From contig NZ_FMBC01000039.1 of the NCBI RefSeq assembly GCF_900094795.1, forward strand, positions 1-45,553: a stretch of 45,553 nucleotides of DNA. The letters are read 5' to 3'. Positions 33,928 to 43,080 of this stretch are shown here, piece after piece. The notes under the pieces are model-generated. The model did no database searches. It was not told the origin of the DNA and worked only from the letters and a program-made list of their open reading frames with translations. This DNA is from Kosakonia oryziphila (GTDB lineage: Bacteria > Pseudomonadota > Gammaproteobacteria > Enterobacterales > Enterobacteriaceae). The number at the start of each line of letters is the position of its first letter. The first letter of the stretch is position 1. The position numbers and the translations under genes are program-made.

Positions 33928-34854
33928 ATGGATTTTAAAGGGCTTGATCTGAATCTTCTCGTCGCCTTTAACGCGCTGATGGAGGAACAGAATGTTACCC
34001 GCGCCGCCGGTAAAGCGGCGGTCAGCCAACCGGCAATGAGCGCCGCGCTTTCGCGTCTGCGTACGCATTTTGCCGATCCACTGTTTATTCGCAGCGCCAG
34101 CGGATTACTGCCCACGGCGAGAGCGAAAGAGATCCATGTGCATGTCGACCGCGCGCTGGGCGAAATAACCCATCTACTGGCACCGGAAGAAGCGTTCAGT
34201 CCGCAGAATCGAAGCATGTCCTTCACGCTTGGCATGTCGGAATACCCGTTGATGGTGTTAATGCCGACGATCTTGCGCACAGTCAGCCAACTGGCACCGG
34301 ACGTAACAATCCATGTGCGCACGTTTGTCGATCGCGATCAGTCCGTGGCGATGCTTGATAGCGGCGAGGTCGATCTGGTGATCGGTATTGCGCCAACTCA
34401 GGCGGAAAAACGCATCCTGTCGCAGCCATTGCTCCGCGATGAGTTTGTCACCCTCGTACGTCGGGACAGTGACGCCGCCCGTAACGGCATGACGCTGGAA
34501 CGTTATCTCGCCATGAAGCACATTCTGGTCTCGCCCGAAGGCAACCACTACGGTCTGGTGGATGAGCAGCTCCGCAAGCTGGGGTTCAGCAGAACGGTAT
34601 GCCTGACGCTGCCGACAATGTCGGCTGTATCGCGGATTATTGCGCAGACCAGCTATGTCGCGACGGTGCTTCGGCGCAGCGTGCTGGCGGATGAAGCCAA
34701 TGACGATGTTGTACTGCTCAAGCCGCCGCTGGCGCTGCCAGAGATTGCGTTTCACCTGTTGTGGCACCGCCGCTCGGATGGCGGTAATGCGCACCAGTGG
34801 CTGCGGAAATTAATCAATGCACAATTCAGTGAAGGCTGCACGCGTGCTGAGTGA
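33928..34854 (+). CDS. LysR-family transcriptional regulator
   Basis: A 308-residue activator/repressor with the NodD-like N-terminal helix-turn-helix (LNLLVAFNALMEEQNVTRAA, then SQPAMSAALSRLR) and a C-terminal substrate-binding domain. GAGGAG precedes the ATG. By its divergent position it probably controls the SnoaL-like gene; the inducer is unknown. Confidence 0.9.
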   Translation: MDFKGLDLNLLVAFNALMEEQNVTRAAGKAAVSQPAMSAALSRLRTHFADPLFIRSASGLLPTARAKEIHVHVDRALGEITHLLAPEEAFSPQNRSMSFTLGMSEYPLMVLMPTILRTVSQLAPDVTIHVRTFVDRDQSVAMLDSGEVDLVIGIAPTQAEKRILSQPLLRDEFVTLVRRDSDAARNGMTLERYLAMKHILVSPEGNHYGLVDEQLRKLGFSRTVCLTLPTMSAVSRIIAQTSYVATVLRRSVLADEANDDVVLLKPPLALPEIAFHLLWHRRSDGGNAHQWLRKLINAQFSEGCTRAE

Positions 34855-34887
34855 AACGCCGCCCTGATCGGAGCAGCCAACAGAGAA

Positions 34888-35043
34888 CTATTGGGTTTCC
34901 CTTTGTGCCATTAATGAATGAAATTTCCGCGCGTTGTGACGGCAAAAGCCGATGATCTCATCTGCGTGATGGCTTAAGAGTTCCCGCAACCGTTGCTGGT
35001 TAAGGAAATTCGCTATGTTTTTACCCGGTAACAGGCTCCGCAA
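34888..35043 (-). pseudogene. Short open remnant, unrecognised
   Basis: A coding-like stretch of about 52 codons on the minus strand that lacks a proper start. A stop lies immediately upstream and the first possible start is a TTG without a ribosome site. It includes FLNQQRLRELLSHHADEIIG and reads like the helical tail of a larger protein. It lies between the LysR and GNAT genes; I cannot name the family. Confidence 0.3.
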
Positions 35044-35063
35044 TCAGAGTTTGAGAAAATGGC

Positions 35064-35576
35064 TCAATACACCAGTTGCATAGCAACCCGGCGCAGCGGT
35101 GCCAGCCCGAAGCTCGTTTCTGCGGCCAGTAACGCTTTTAGCCGTGGCGAGAGGGCTTCTTCTTGCAGAATTTCGAACCCCAAAGAGGCATAAAAAGGAG
35201 CGTTAAAAGGGGCATAACGATCGGTTGTTAACGAAGCACCGATTAAACCGCGAGCTTTGCCTTCAGCCAGAAGCGCATTGATCAACCGCCGACCAATTCC
35301 CTGCCGCTGCCAGTTCGGGTGAACATCTGCTTCCGCTATATGCAGCCAGTTATCCGTAATATAAGCCCCGGCGAAACCAACAGGGATCTCTTCGGCTGTG
35401 AATGCCGCGAAGAGGATCCCTTCCTCGCTTAGCCTGTTGAAATCGTCCAGGCTGGCCGCAACCGGAGCACCTGTTACCGCGCCCGTGCCACGCAATGTTT
35501 CAAACGAAGCGAGTTCAATCGTCCTCAATGCCGCCAGGTGCTCGCTTTGTGCCGGTTTGATAGTGATATCTGTCAT
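35064..35576 (-). CDS. GNAT-family N-acetyltransferase
   Basis: A 170-residue acetyl-CoA-dependent transferase. Motif A is visible as ADVHPNWQRQGIGRRLINALLAEGKARG (about residues 90-117), with the Q/R-x-x-G-x-G/A acetyl-CoA loop. The acceptor is unknown. It is the last gene before base composition shifts to the AT-rich accessory region. Confidence 0.85.
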   Translation of the reverse strand: MTDITIKPAQSEHLAALRTIELASFETLRGTGAVTGAPVAASLDDFNRLSEEGILFAAFTAEEIPVGFAGAYITDNWLHIAEADVHPNWQRQGIGRRLINALLAEGKARGLIGASLTTDRYAPFNAPFYASLGFEILQEEALSPRLKALLAAETSFGLAPLRRVAMQLVY

Positions 35577-36028
35577 CGGGTGGCCCTTAATCTGAACATT
35601 ACAGCCGGGAGCGGCTGGCGATGTTACCCTCTCCTTTCAGCAAGGTAACCTTAAGCGTCCCCACATAGTATCTTGCGCCATTTCCGAACTAACTGACTTC
35701 AACACTATGATTCGCACACAAACGGCATGAATAATTTATTACAGGATCACTGCCAGAGAAATAGTAGCTCTTTTTATCTCTATTCTCTGTGAGTGCTTTT
35801 TATTAAGAGAATTTAACCTCGGAAATTAAGAAAAATTAATATTGGATTAAGGGTAACATTAAGAAATATTAACTTTAAGAAATCAAAAGTGAATATTTAT
35901 TAAACGGAATTATGTTTTTGCTGTTTTTTTGTAGAAATCCATTGAAACAATAAATCGTCTGATATTATCATTTTTTACGTCGATAGCATCTGTGTGCCAG
36001 AGTACCCAGGCTAACCGAGGAGCTTAGA
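35577..36028. other. AT-rich boundary region
   Basis: No supported gene. Base composition drops sharply to AT-rich from about 35700. GTTACC/GGTAAC form a hairpin near 35622-35650, and similar AAGAAA-TATTAA runs recur near 35830-35890. This looks like the border between core and acquired DNA. No tRNA or attachment duplication was seen. Confidence 0.45.
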
Positions 36029-36229
36029 ATGTCTATAAACAGTATTGGAAGCAATTTAGCAAACACACGCTACCAGGCAGATAGTGTGCGTGAAAAAAGT
36101 GAATCAAAATCCCTTCCTGATAACGATCGTGATTCCGATGATGCAGTAAAATCAGTAAGTAAGGTGAGTACCCCATCAGTCAATTCCAGCGGAAGTGTTG
36201 TCGGCAGTGTTGTGAACGTTAAAGCTTGA
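36029..36229 (+). CDS. Small Ser/Asp-rich protein, hypothetical
   Basis: A 66-residue protein with a strong GAGGAG ribosome site. The sequence is rich in Ser, Asp and Val, without a signal or hydrophobic segment, and ends in a Ser/Val-rich stretch (STPSVNSSGSVVGSVVNVKA). Probably soluble and perhaps disordered. A MITE-like repeat begins 24 bp after its stop. No family was recognised. Confidence 0.55.
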   Translation: MSINSIGSNLANTRYQADSVREKSESKSLPDNDRDSDDAVKSVSKVSTPSVNSSGSVVGSVVNVKA

Positions 36230-36252
36230 TTTTTAATAAAGCCCATAGATCT

Positions 36253-36349
36253 TAGAGCCTATCCCAGTAGGCATATATTGTTGCAGCTAGTTTGAGCACT
36301 GCCCAGAGTCAAAATGGCAAATAAAAGAGCCTAATGTGATAGACTCTTA
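36253..36349. repeat. MITE-like element, internally deleted copy
   Basis: 97 bp with ends GAGCCTATCCCAGTAGGC and GAGCCTAATGTGATAGACTC in inverted arrangement. Colinear with 19108-19256 but lacking about 51 internal bases. Non-coding. With the 36486-36514 promoter it accounts for most of the 36230-36547 gap. Confidence 0.78.
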
Positions 36350-36485
36350 ATACAGACTTTATTTTGATCATGTTACGGCATGATTTTTATACGATGTAGG
36401 ATGCTATTCATCATAAACATCAATCATTATCATATCCGTTTAACGCTAAATTATTTCATCTCAAGAGTGACTTTAGCGCTTTTTA

Positions 36486-36514
36486 TTGACTGTTTTTTTT
36501 GTTAGTGTGATAAC
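36486..36514 (+). promoter_or_regulatory. Sigma-70 promoter of the cytochrome b562-like gene
   Basis: TTGACT, 17 bp, GATAAC, a close match to consensus, with a transcript start about 20-30 bases before the translation start. Confidence 0.65.
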
Positions 36515-36547
36515 TCATTCTTTATTTTTTTAGTGACGGTGAAAATT

Positions 36548-36922
36548 GTGAAAATAACTGTACCAGTGTTGATTGCTCTGAGTTCTGTGTTTTTTGTGAG
36601 CGGGAATGCTATGGCAAACTCACCCACAGTAAAAGACTCAATGAAGTTAATGAGTAAAAGTTATCGAGCAGTGATGAAAGACAAAAATATTGATTCTTTT
36701 AAAAAGGATTTGTCTTCTTTTAAACAATCTGCTCAGGAGGCTCAACGCACTTCTGTTACGGGGAATGATAAAGCCACGTTTGATTCTGGAATGAAACAGT
36801 TGTTAGATGAAGTAAATGTGGTTGAGGCAACAGCAGAGCAGAAAGGGCTTGCACCAGCACAGCAGGAAGCAAAGAAATTACGTGATATTATGGCGCAGTT
36901 CCATACTAAACTGGGTGTTTGA
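36548..36922 (+). CDS. Periplasmic cytochrome b562-family protein
   Basis: About 124 residues from GTG at 36548, favoured because GGTGA lies 5-10 bases before it and it gives a standard signal peptide (KITVPVLIALSSVFF, ending NAMA). GTG codons at 36533 and 36539 are alternatives. The mature part is a predicted four-helix bundle. Haem-ligand positions appear conserved: Met in TVKDSM near the mature N-terminus and His in IMAQFHTK near the C-terminus. It is convergent with a b-type membrane cytochrome, suggesting they form a redox pair. Confidence 0.8.
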   Translation: MKITVPVLIALSSVFFVSGNAMANSPTVKDSMKLMSKSYRAVMKDKNIDSFKKDLSSFKQSAQEAQRTSVTGNDKATFDSGMKQLLDEVNVVEATAEQKGLAPAQQEAKKLRDIMAQFHTKLGV

Positions 36923-36927
36923 TTTAT

Positions 36928-36963
36928 AGTGAGAGGCGCTTCTGCCTCTCACTTCATTTTATT
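36928..36963. terminator. Bidirectional terminator between the two cytochromes
   Basis: AGTGAGAGGC and GCCTCTCACT form a perfect 10-bp stem with a 6-base loop, between two convergent stops, with T-rich flanks. Confidence 0.8.
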
Positions 36964-37543
36964 TACTTTTCTTATATCCTGATATCATGGTGCGTACCAG
37001 GTTTTCTTTCGTCAAATAGCTGATAACCAATACTGCAGTTATATGAATACCTGCACCCAGCATCGTTAAATTAGCAAAAAAGCTGTGGATGTCTCCCCAG
37101 GGAACAATATCGGTGGCACTGGCAATAGCTGCCTGCCAGCCATCAATACTGTCTGATATGCTCGCAAGCCAACCAGTCACTCCGGTGATAAGTAATCCGG
37201 CGAGCAGACATACAATCATTACCGCACCTGCGGGGTTATGCCCTTCGTAGTATGGATGTTCTCCACTAAGTAGTTTTTTTGTGTACTCTTTGAATTCTGT
37301 ATAGGATGGGATAAAGGATGAAAATCGTGCATTTTTACTACCAATCACACCCCATATCAGCCGTGCAAGCACAAAGCAGATAATAATGTACCCGGCATAA
37401 ATATGAAGTGTACTGCCTCGCTGAAATAGCTGTCCTCTGTCGGATAACAGATAGTTGCAGAAAAATAGTATAACAACCGTCCAGTGAAAAACTCTTATAA
37501 AGAGATCCCAAACCTTAATTTGCTTGTTGTGCATGTTCATCAT
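36959..37543 (-). CDS. Cytochrome b561-type membrane protein
   Basis: A 194-residue inner-membrane di-haem cytochrome of the b561/Ni-Fe hydrogenase b-subunit type. Four hydrophobic segments; histidines suited as haem ligands occur in RVFHWTVV, STLHIYAGY, DIHSFFAN and GAGIHITAV. AGGAGTT abuts the tandem ATGs. It probably exchanges electrons between quinone and the periplasmic b562-like protein encoded convergently. AT-rich. Confidence 0.85.
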   Translation of the reverse strand: MMNMHNKQIKVWDLFIRVFHWTVVILFFCNYLLSDRGQLFQRGSTLHIYAGYIIICFVLARLIWGVIGSKNARFSSFIPSYTEFKEYTKKLLSGEHPYYEGHNPAGAVMIVCLLAGLLITGVTGWLASISDSIDGWQAAIASATDIVPWGDIHSFFANLTMLGAGIHITAVLVISYLTKENLVRTMISGYKKSK

Positions 37544-37691
37544 AACTCCTGTTTGTTTTCCTTTGTACTATGATTAACCTGTAAAGATTAGTTTATCCTT
37601 AGGAAAAGTGTTTTTATTATTTCTTATAAAAATCAGTGCATTGCAAAGTAATCCCGCCAGAAATCTCTGCCAGAGATTAGGTTACAGATAT

Positions 37692-40187
37692 TTATGTTTT
37701 CATGCGGAATTTCTTCAATATATTGTTATTTAAGAAAAATGCGACGGGTAGAACGGCGATAGCTGCAATGATGGCGATGAGTATCTGGGGGAAAGTGGGG
37801 GGAGAAAACCCGAACAGAGTTGAAACCCATGGGATTTCTATGATTACAGATAGCATGGCTAATGTTCCTGCGCAAATCCATAGGGTGATGACGGGAACAT
37901 GAAGAAAAATAGTTCTCCATGTTGCATTCTCATCACGGCAGGCGAAAATTAAAAGAAGGTTGGTAATAACAAGAGCAATAAATGCCAGCGTCCTTGCCTG
38001 CTCGATAGTATCACCGGCGGAAAGACTTAAGTAATACAGCAGGAACACTACTGTTGTAACAACACCACCAAGAAGCAGGCTCTGTACAATATTGTAACCC
38101 GAGATCAGTTTTTCTTTCGCCGGACGTGGTTTGTCCATCATCAGTGCCGTTCCCCCTCGTTCTGCTTCAAATACAACAGAACAGGCAGGGTCAATAACCA
38201 GTTCGAGGAATGCGATATGGACAGGGGCAAGTAATAAGGGATGCCCAAATAAAACAGGAACAATGGATAAACCAATAATAGGTATATGGACTGCCAGAGT
38301 GTAAACCATTGCTTGTCTGAGATTTGAGTAGATCCGTCTTCCCAGATGTATAGCATCGATGATAGAAGTAAAGCTGTCTTCCAGCAGAACAAGCGAAGCA
38401 GCTTCTCTTGCCACATCGGTACCTCGTTTACCCATGGCGATGCCTATATGGGCCGCTTTTAATGCCGGAGCATCATTCACACCATCTCCGGTCATTGCCA
38501 CAACTTCACCCTGAGCTTTTAGCGCTTCAACAATTGACAATTTCTGTTGAGGAGTGACCCGGGCAAAGACGTTCACGGAAGAATGCTTTTCCCATGTCCC
38601 GGGTAATAAGAGATCAGCACCCGTGACTATGGCTTCAGAATAAATTCCAGCCTGTGCAGCGATTGAGCCAGCAGTGCCGGGATGATCTCCTGTAATCATG
38701 ACGACCCTAATCCCGGCCTGGTGACATTGGGCAATTGCGGCGAAAATTTCTGGGCGCAGCGGGTCTATGAATCCGATCAAACCAACAAATTCAAAATTAA
38801 AACCCTGCTGCCGTTCAGGCCAGGGTTGTGAGGCATCATGTGTTGCCCGGGCCACGCCCAGTACCCGTAAGCCTTTTTTAGTCAGTTGCTCTGCTTTGCT
38901 AAGTATAGCGATGCGTTTCTCGTCAGGAAGCCGGCACAATGATGTGATTGCCTCAGGTGCTCCTTTGGAGGCAACACAATCCTGTGTAGCATCGTCAGAT
39001 CGCCATACATGGGTCATGGCAAACAGCGCTGGTGATAATTCATATTCTTTGACCAGAGACCATGTCGGGTGTAAATATTCTCTGCTGTTGATAAAAGTGG
39101 CTGCAATTTTATGAACAGCTTTCTCCATAGGATCGTGTGGTGAGATTTCGCAGGCGAGAACCGAATATTCAAGGGTCTGATAAAATTTGTCTGGCAGGGA
39201 TTGCTTGTCATTTCCCTCAAAAAACATAAGATCCTGCTCTGTGGCCAGAGCTGAAACAACCATGTTGTTCTGTGTCAACGTGCCAGTCTTGTCAACACAA
39301 AGAATGGTTGTTTCCCCCAGTGTCTCTATCGCATTGAGGTGTCGTGTTAATACCCCATGAGCGGCAATACGTCTGGCTCCCATAGCCAGAAATATAATCA
39401 TGATAACCGGGAATTCTTGCGGCAGTATTCCCATCGCCAGTGTTATACCGGCAAGCAGAGCATTCTGCCAGTCACTGTTTAAAATCCAGTATCCCCCTGA
39501 AAGAAGGGCACAAAGTGCTACTCCGATATAAGCCAGACGGCGAGTCAGATGCCCAATTTCATCCTGAAGGGGCGATTGCTTGGTAATAATATTCTGTAGC
39601 GATTTACCAATACGCCCCAGTTCAGTGTTGTTACCAACAGCGGTAACCTGTATTAATCCTTGACCTCTGACTACCATGGTTCCGGCAAAAAGTCGGGCCG
39701 GTAAATATTTGGAAACAGCATCTGACTCGCCGGTCAGCATTGATTCATCGGTTGCCAGCTCATGCGCCTGGAGGAGTATACCATCAGCCGGTATCCGCTC
39801 CCCTTCAGATATAATGACAAGATCATCACGAACCACATCTTTGCCTGGAACAGAAGAGATCTTGCTATCGCGAATAACCAGCGCTCGTGGGTTGGACAGA
39901 TCTTTTAATACCTCCAGAGCCTTTTCGGTTCTGCGCTCCTGAAGAATAGTTACAGACATAATGATCACAACAAAACCCAGAAGGATTATCGCTTCGTGAG
40001 GATCCCCCATTGCCAGATAGATTGCACCTGCGCCAATAAGCAACAGAAACATTGGTTCACGACAGACATCGCAGGCAATCACCCAAAATGTCCGCCGTTG
40101 GCTTACGTTCAGCTCATTCAGTCCATCTTCCTGCTGGCGATGCTCTACCTCTGACATCGTCAGCCCTCGAGGCAGCTCTTTATCCAT
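37692..40187 (-). CDS. P-type cation-transporting ATPase
   Basis: An 831-residue cation pump. In order: an N-terminal cation-ATPase domain, the actuator TGES (in SMLTGESDAVSK), the fourth membrane helix ILPQEFPVIMI, the phosphorylation motif CVDKTGTLTQ, the nucleotide-binding SKGAPE, and the hinge MTGDGVNDAPALKAAHIGIAMG. Then C-terminal membrane helices. This is type II organisation; the PQEFP motif differs from the PEGLP of classic Ca2+ pumps, so the ion is uncertain. GAGG precedes the ATG. It is next to a CDF exporter, consistent with a metal-resistance module. Confidence 0.92.
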   Translation of the reverse strand: MDKELPRGLTMSEVEHRQQEDGLNELNVSQRRTFWVIACDVCREPMFLLLIGAGAIYLAMGDPHEAIILLGFVVIIMSVTILQERRTEKALEVLKDLSNPRALVIRDSKISSVPGKDVVRDDLVIISEGERIPADGILLQAHELATDESMLTGESDAVSKYLPARLFAGTMVVRGQGLIQVTAVGNNTELGRIGKSLQNIITKQSPLQDEIGHLTRRLAYIGVALCALLSGGYWILNSDWQNALLAGITLAMGILPQEFPVIMIIFLAMGARRIAAHGVLTRHLNAIETLGETTILCVDKTGTLTQNNMVVSALATEQDLMFFEGNDKQSLPDKFYQTLEYSVLACEISPHDPMEKAVHKIAATFINSREYLHPTWSLVKEYELSPALFAMTHVWRSDDATQDCVASKGAPEAITSLCRLPDEKRIAILSKAEQLTKKGLRVLGVARATHDASQPWPERQQGFNFEFVGLIGFIDPLRPEIFAAIAQCHQAGIRVVMITGDHPGTAGSIAAQAGIYSEAIVTGADLLLPGTWEKHSSVNVFARVTPQQKLSIVEALKAQGEVVAMTGDGVNDAPALKAAHIGIAMGKRGTDVAREAASLVLLEDSFTSIIDAIHLGRRIYSNLRQAMVYTLAVHIPIIGLSIVPVLFGHPLLLAPVHIAFLELVIDPACSVVFEAERGGTALMMDKPRPAKEKLISGYNIVQSLLLGGVVTTVVFLLYYLSLSAGDTIEQARTLAFIALVITNLLLIFACRDENATWRTIFLHVPVITLWICAGTLAMLSVIIEIPWVSTLFGFSPPTFPQILIAIIAAIAVLPVAFFLNNNILKKFRMKT

Positions 40188-40237
40188 ATTTCTGAACCTC
40201 TGCTCAATCTGTGCTTATTGAGTTATTATCTCGCCAT

Positions 40238-40259
40238 CATAAGTATCATCAGACTTATG
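40238..40259. promoter_or_regulatory. Inverted repeat upstream of the ATPase gene
   Basis: CATAAGT and ACTTATG separated by 8 bases, about 50-70 bp before the ATPase start; a possible operator. No metal-sensor gene is adjacent. Confidence 0.4.
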
Positions 40260-40290
40260 CTAAGTAAGCGAAACATAAGGGTGGCTCATT

Positions 40291-40315
40291 ATTATTCAAA
40301 AAGCCTCTGAATAAT
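40291..40315 (-). terminator. Hairpin after the CDF gene
   Basis: ATTATTCA and TGAATAAT around a 9-base loop immediately after the CDF stop. The weak AT-rich stem and missing T-run leave room for read-through into the ATPase gene. Confidence 0.45.
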
Positions 40316-40319
40316 ATTT

Positions 40320-41252
40320 TTATTGATTCTGACAATTGTCCTTGTATGGGTCTACGTGTGTCATTACATTTAATACATTATATTTTTCCAGCACTGACTT
40401 CCTGGCATTAACCGCTATGTCATGGCCTTCTCTAACAGAAAGGTCACCATTAACCTCCAAATGAACATCAACAATAACTGAATCAGCCATTTTTCTTGTT
40501 TTTAAATTATGCAGGCCAAGAACGCCATTGGTTTCCAGTAAGGTTTGCCTTATTTTCTCTTCTGTTTCAGCATCAGCGGATCTGTCCATCAGGTCATGTA
40601 AAGCATCTGCTAAGAATGAATATCCCATCTTAGTAATAATAAGACCAACAATTAATGCTGCGATTGGGTCAAGAAGTTTGAACCCTGAAATATTCCCAAT
40701 AATGCCTAAGGCTACAACGAGCGAGGATGCTGCGTCTGAGCGAGCATGCCACGCATTCGCTATCAGCATGCTTGATTTTACGCGAGTTGCTACGGATAAC
40801 ATGTAGCGGAAAAGCAACTCTTTAAACACAATGGCAAGTAAGGCAATCCAGAGGGCAGCGATATGAACCTGTGGAATGCTATCCGGAGCATGGATTTTAT
40901 TGGCTGATGACCATAGCATCCCAATACCAACCACCATCAAAAGAGCACCAAGTATCAATGATGCTCCATTTTCATATCTGTGGTGTCCATAATGGTGATC
41001 TTCGTCAGGCTCTTTCTTGCTTTTTTGATTTGCGATCAGCACGACAAAATCTGCAATCAAATCTGATAGTGAATGGATACCATCAGCAATCAACCCCTGC
41101 GAGCCCGAAAAAATACCTGTAACAACCTGAACCAATGTCAACAGGCAGTTAACGACTACACTAACCCAGGTGCTTTTTCTCGCAGCCTGAAAACGTTCAT
41201 GCGAGTCATTATCATGTTCATCATTAATATTAATGAAATTATTATCTGCCAT
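40320..41252 (-). CDS. Cation diffusion facilitator (metal exporter)
   Basis: A 310-residue CDF antiporter. Six membrane segments; the metal site motifs are ADGIHSLSDLIADF (second helix) and HARSDAASSLV (fifth helix). A His-rich loop (DEDHHYGHHRYENG) lies between the second and third helices, and the C-terminal cytoplasmic domain includes HVDPYKDN. The N-terminal 30 residues are polar. AGGAG precedes the ATG. It is probably co-transcribed with the ATPase gene 132 bp downstream. Zn, Co, Fe and Mn are all possible substrates. Confidence 0.92.
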   Translation of the reverse strand: MADNNFININDEHDNDSHERFQAARKSTWVSVVVNCLLTLVQVVTGIFSGSQGLIADGIHSLSDLIADFVVLIANQKSKKEPDEDHHYGHHRYENGASLILGALLMVVGIGMLWSSANKIHAPDSIPQVHIAALWIALLAIVFKELLFRYMLSVATRVKSSMLIANAWHARSDAASSLVVALGIIGNISGFKLLDPIAALIVGLIITKMGYSFLADALHDLMDRSADAETEEKIRQTLLETNGVLGLHNLKTRKMADSVIVDVHLEVNGDLSVREGHDIAVNARKSVLEKYNVLNVMTHVDPYKDNCQNQ

Positions 41253-41464
41253 TTATGGCTCCTGCTGATCGTAACTAAAAACATTCACATTTTATACATG
41301 ACATTTATCATGAGCATGGCAATTAAATACTTTTTATTAAAAATGAGCAAGCTTTGATTATAATTATTTCCTCACACTTAACTTAGCCATTGCTATATTA
41401 CTGGGTCTTTCTTTTATTATTTTTAACGAAAGAATTGTTAGGATCTAATTTATGAGCAGCCACC
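41253..41464. other. AT-rich intergenic gap
   Basis: Upstream region of the CDF gene. No supported coding sequence; it ends where the IS3-family remnant begins. Confidence 0.4.
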
Positions 41465-41980
41465 ATTGCCGCGGTCTACGTCTGAAGCGCAGGATCAGAG
41501 CAGAGCTGGTCGGTTGATTTCACGCATGATGCCCAGATTTGTAGTCGCCGTTTTCGAACATTTAACATTATTGATGGCGCTAATGGCGAAGCGTTATCGA
41601 TCGAACCTGGCCTGAACCTGTCGGCCAAGCGAGTGGCACGGATACTTGACAGGATCGCAGCAAACCGGGGATACCCGGCCGTGCTTCGCATGAACAATGG
41701 TACTGTATGTATCTCTCTGATACTGGCGAATGATCAGAAAACATGCAGTAAAGCCTGGGCCTATCAGGCCAGGCAACCGACTCAGAATGCTTTCTTTGCA
41801 CGCTTTAACCGAACATATGTACTGAAATGCTGGTTTTTTTGCCTGTTCAGGATACTGAATGAAGTGCGGGCGGTAATGGGAAAATGGTAGTCGGGATATA
41901 ACTGCGGATGTCCACGTGAATCCCTGAATTATCTGGCACCGGAAGAATATTGTATGAAGCACCATTTGGCCGGGATCTAA
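41465..41980 (+). pseudogene. IS3-family transposase OrfB remnant 1
   Basis: Decayed copy of the IS3-family (IS407/IS51-like) integrase domain. It reads LRLKRRIRAE, then after a frameshift QSWSVDFTHDAQICSRRFRT, then LDRIAANRGYPAVLRMNNG and QPTQNAFFARFNRTY. A stop follows ILNEVRAVMGKW. A further frame gives PRESLNYLAPEEY, ending at 41980. Several substitutions hit catalytic or conserved positions, so it is dead. The same orientation as the second remnant at 44932. Confidence 0.88.
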
Positions 41981-42210
41981 AAAAACGAGTATGCTTACAA
42001 ATCCTATACGGGTTATATGCAACACATCTTAGTATAAATTTCGAACAACTACGTTTGACATATATATTTTTTGGCACTTAATGCTGCTACGCAAATTATA
42101 TACTTAAGGTCATATGCAAGAAAGCACACTTTTTGTAAAGTATATAAACATGCATTTTAAATGAAATTAATTTTAAACAGTATAGGCAGCAATGAATCGC
42201 GTGTGATTTT

Positions 42211-42330
42211 TTACTTTCTTTTCTTCTGTGTTCCAATCTTCCTTGAACTCATCAATTTAATATGCCTGTAGAAAGAAAAGAATATGATAACTAGTAAAAC
42301 AATTATCATCAATACATAGATCAGAAGCAT
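42211..42330 (-). CDS. 39-residue single-pass membrane peptide
   Basis: ATG at 42330 to a stop at 42211. A hydrophobic helix of about 20 residues (LLIYVLMIIVLLVIIFFSF) is followed by a strongly basic tail ending GTQKKRK. A GAGTGGGTG stretch precedes the start. Small bitopic proteins of this shape often regulate larger membrane partners or act as toxins, but no family was recognised. Confidence 0.45.
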   Translation of the reverse strand: MLLIYVLMIIVLLVIIFFSFYRHIKLMSSRKIGTQKKRK

Positions 42331-42609
42331 GTTACACCCACTCTAAAATAAATTACAAATAAAATCCAGGTGAAGTTAAAGCAGGTAGGTGGAATTTGTC
42401 AATAGACCTTATTAATTTAGGACTTACCTCGTTTCACGCATGTCAATTCACTGAGGTAAATCCCAAATTTCAATAAGTTAGTATAAAAACATAATTTATA
42501 CATAATTGTATATGACATTTGTAAAGACATATCTCTTTATTTATCTTTTTAACATTACCGCCATTAATTAACTTATCGAAATCATTACTACCACTACTGA
42601 GCAAATGTG

Positions 42610-43080
42610 ATGCTAAAAAACATAAATGTTATTATTAAAAACTACAATTGTAAATATTTTGAAGCGGGTATTCATACCCTCATTGATACAATCTACAATA
42701 AATTTAAACTGCAAAGTGAGTATATTGACAGAGTTCATGGCTTTAACGTCATTTTCACACAGGGTCATTTCAATCCCTTCCGAATTAGAAACAAAAATGT
42801 AATCATAATGCCAGTGACCGTTGATATTCAAACAGTAGAACTTTTATTCAGGAACTTACGTGAAGGGAGTCCGATCGATTTGAAAGAAGTATCACTGAGC
42901 AACTGCGAGAGGAAAATTTTAGTTCTTTTCATCCTTGGGAAAAAAGATAATGAAATTTCATCCACCCTTTCCATTAACATAAAAACAGTTTCATCGCACA
43001 AAGCTAATATTAAAAATAAAATATCAGCAAACACACGCATTGATTTATTTTATGCTTTTAATGAGTATTTTGATCATTAG
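42610..43080 (+). CDS. LuxR-type transcriptional regulator
   Basis: About 156 residues. The C-terminal LuxR/FixJ helix-turn-helix is clear: LSNCERKILVLFILGKKDNEIS, then TLSINIKTVSSHKANIKNK (about residues 95-140). The N-terminal 90 residues do not show a response-regulator Asp pocket or an autoinducer domain that I recognise. The start is ATG at 42610; a GTG one codon earlier is possible. AT-rich; lies in the degraded island. Confidence 0.82.
   Translation: MLKNINVIIKNYNCKYFEAGIHTLIDTIYNKFKLQSEYIDRVHGFNVIFTQGHFNPFRIRNKNVIIMPVTVDIQTVELLFRNLREGSPIDLKEVSLSNCERKILVLFILGKKDNEISSTLSINIKTVSSHKANIKNKISANTRIDLFYAFNEYFDH

Noticed and set aside
35577-36028. Genomic-island attachment site or tRNA at the composition shift
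   Set aside because: No tRNA-like cloverleaf and no direct repeat matching the far side of the AT-rich region was seen.
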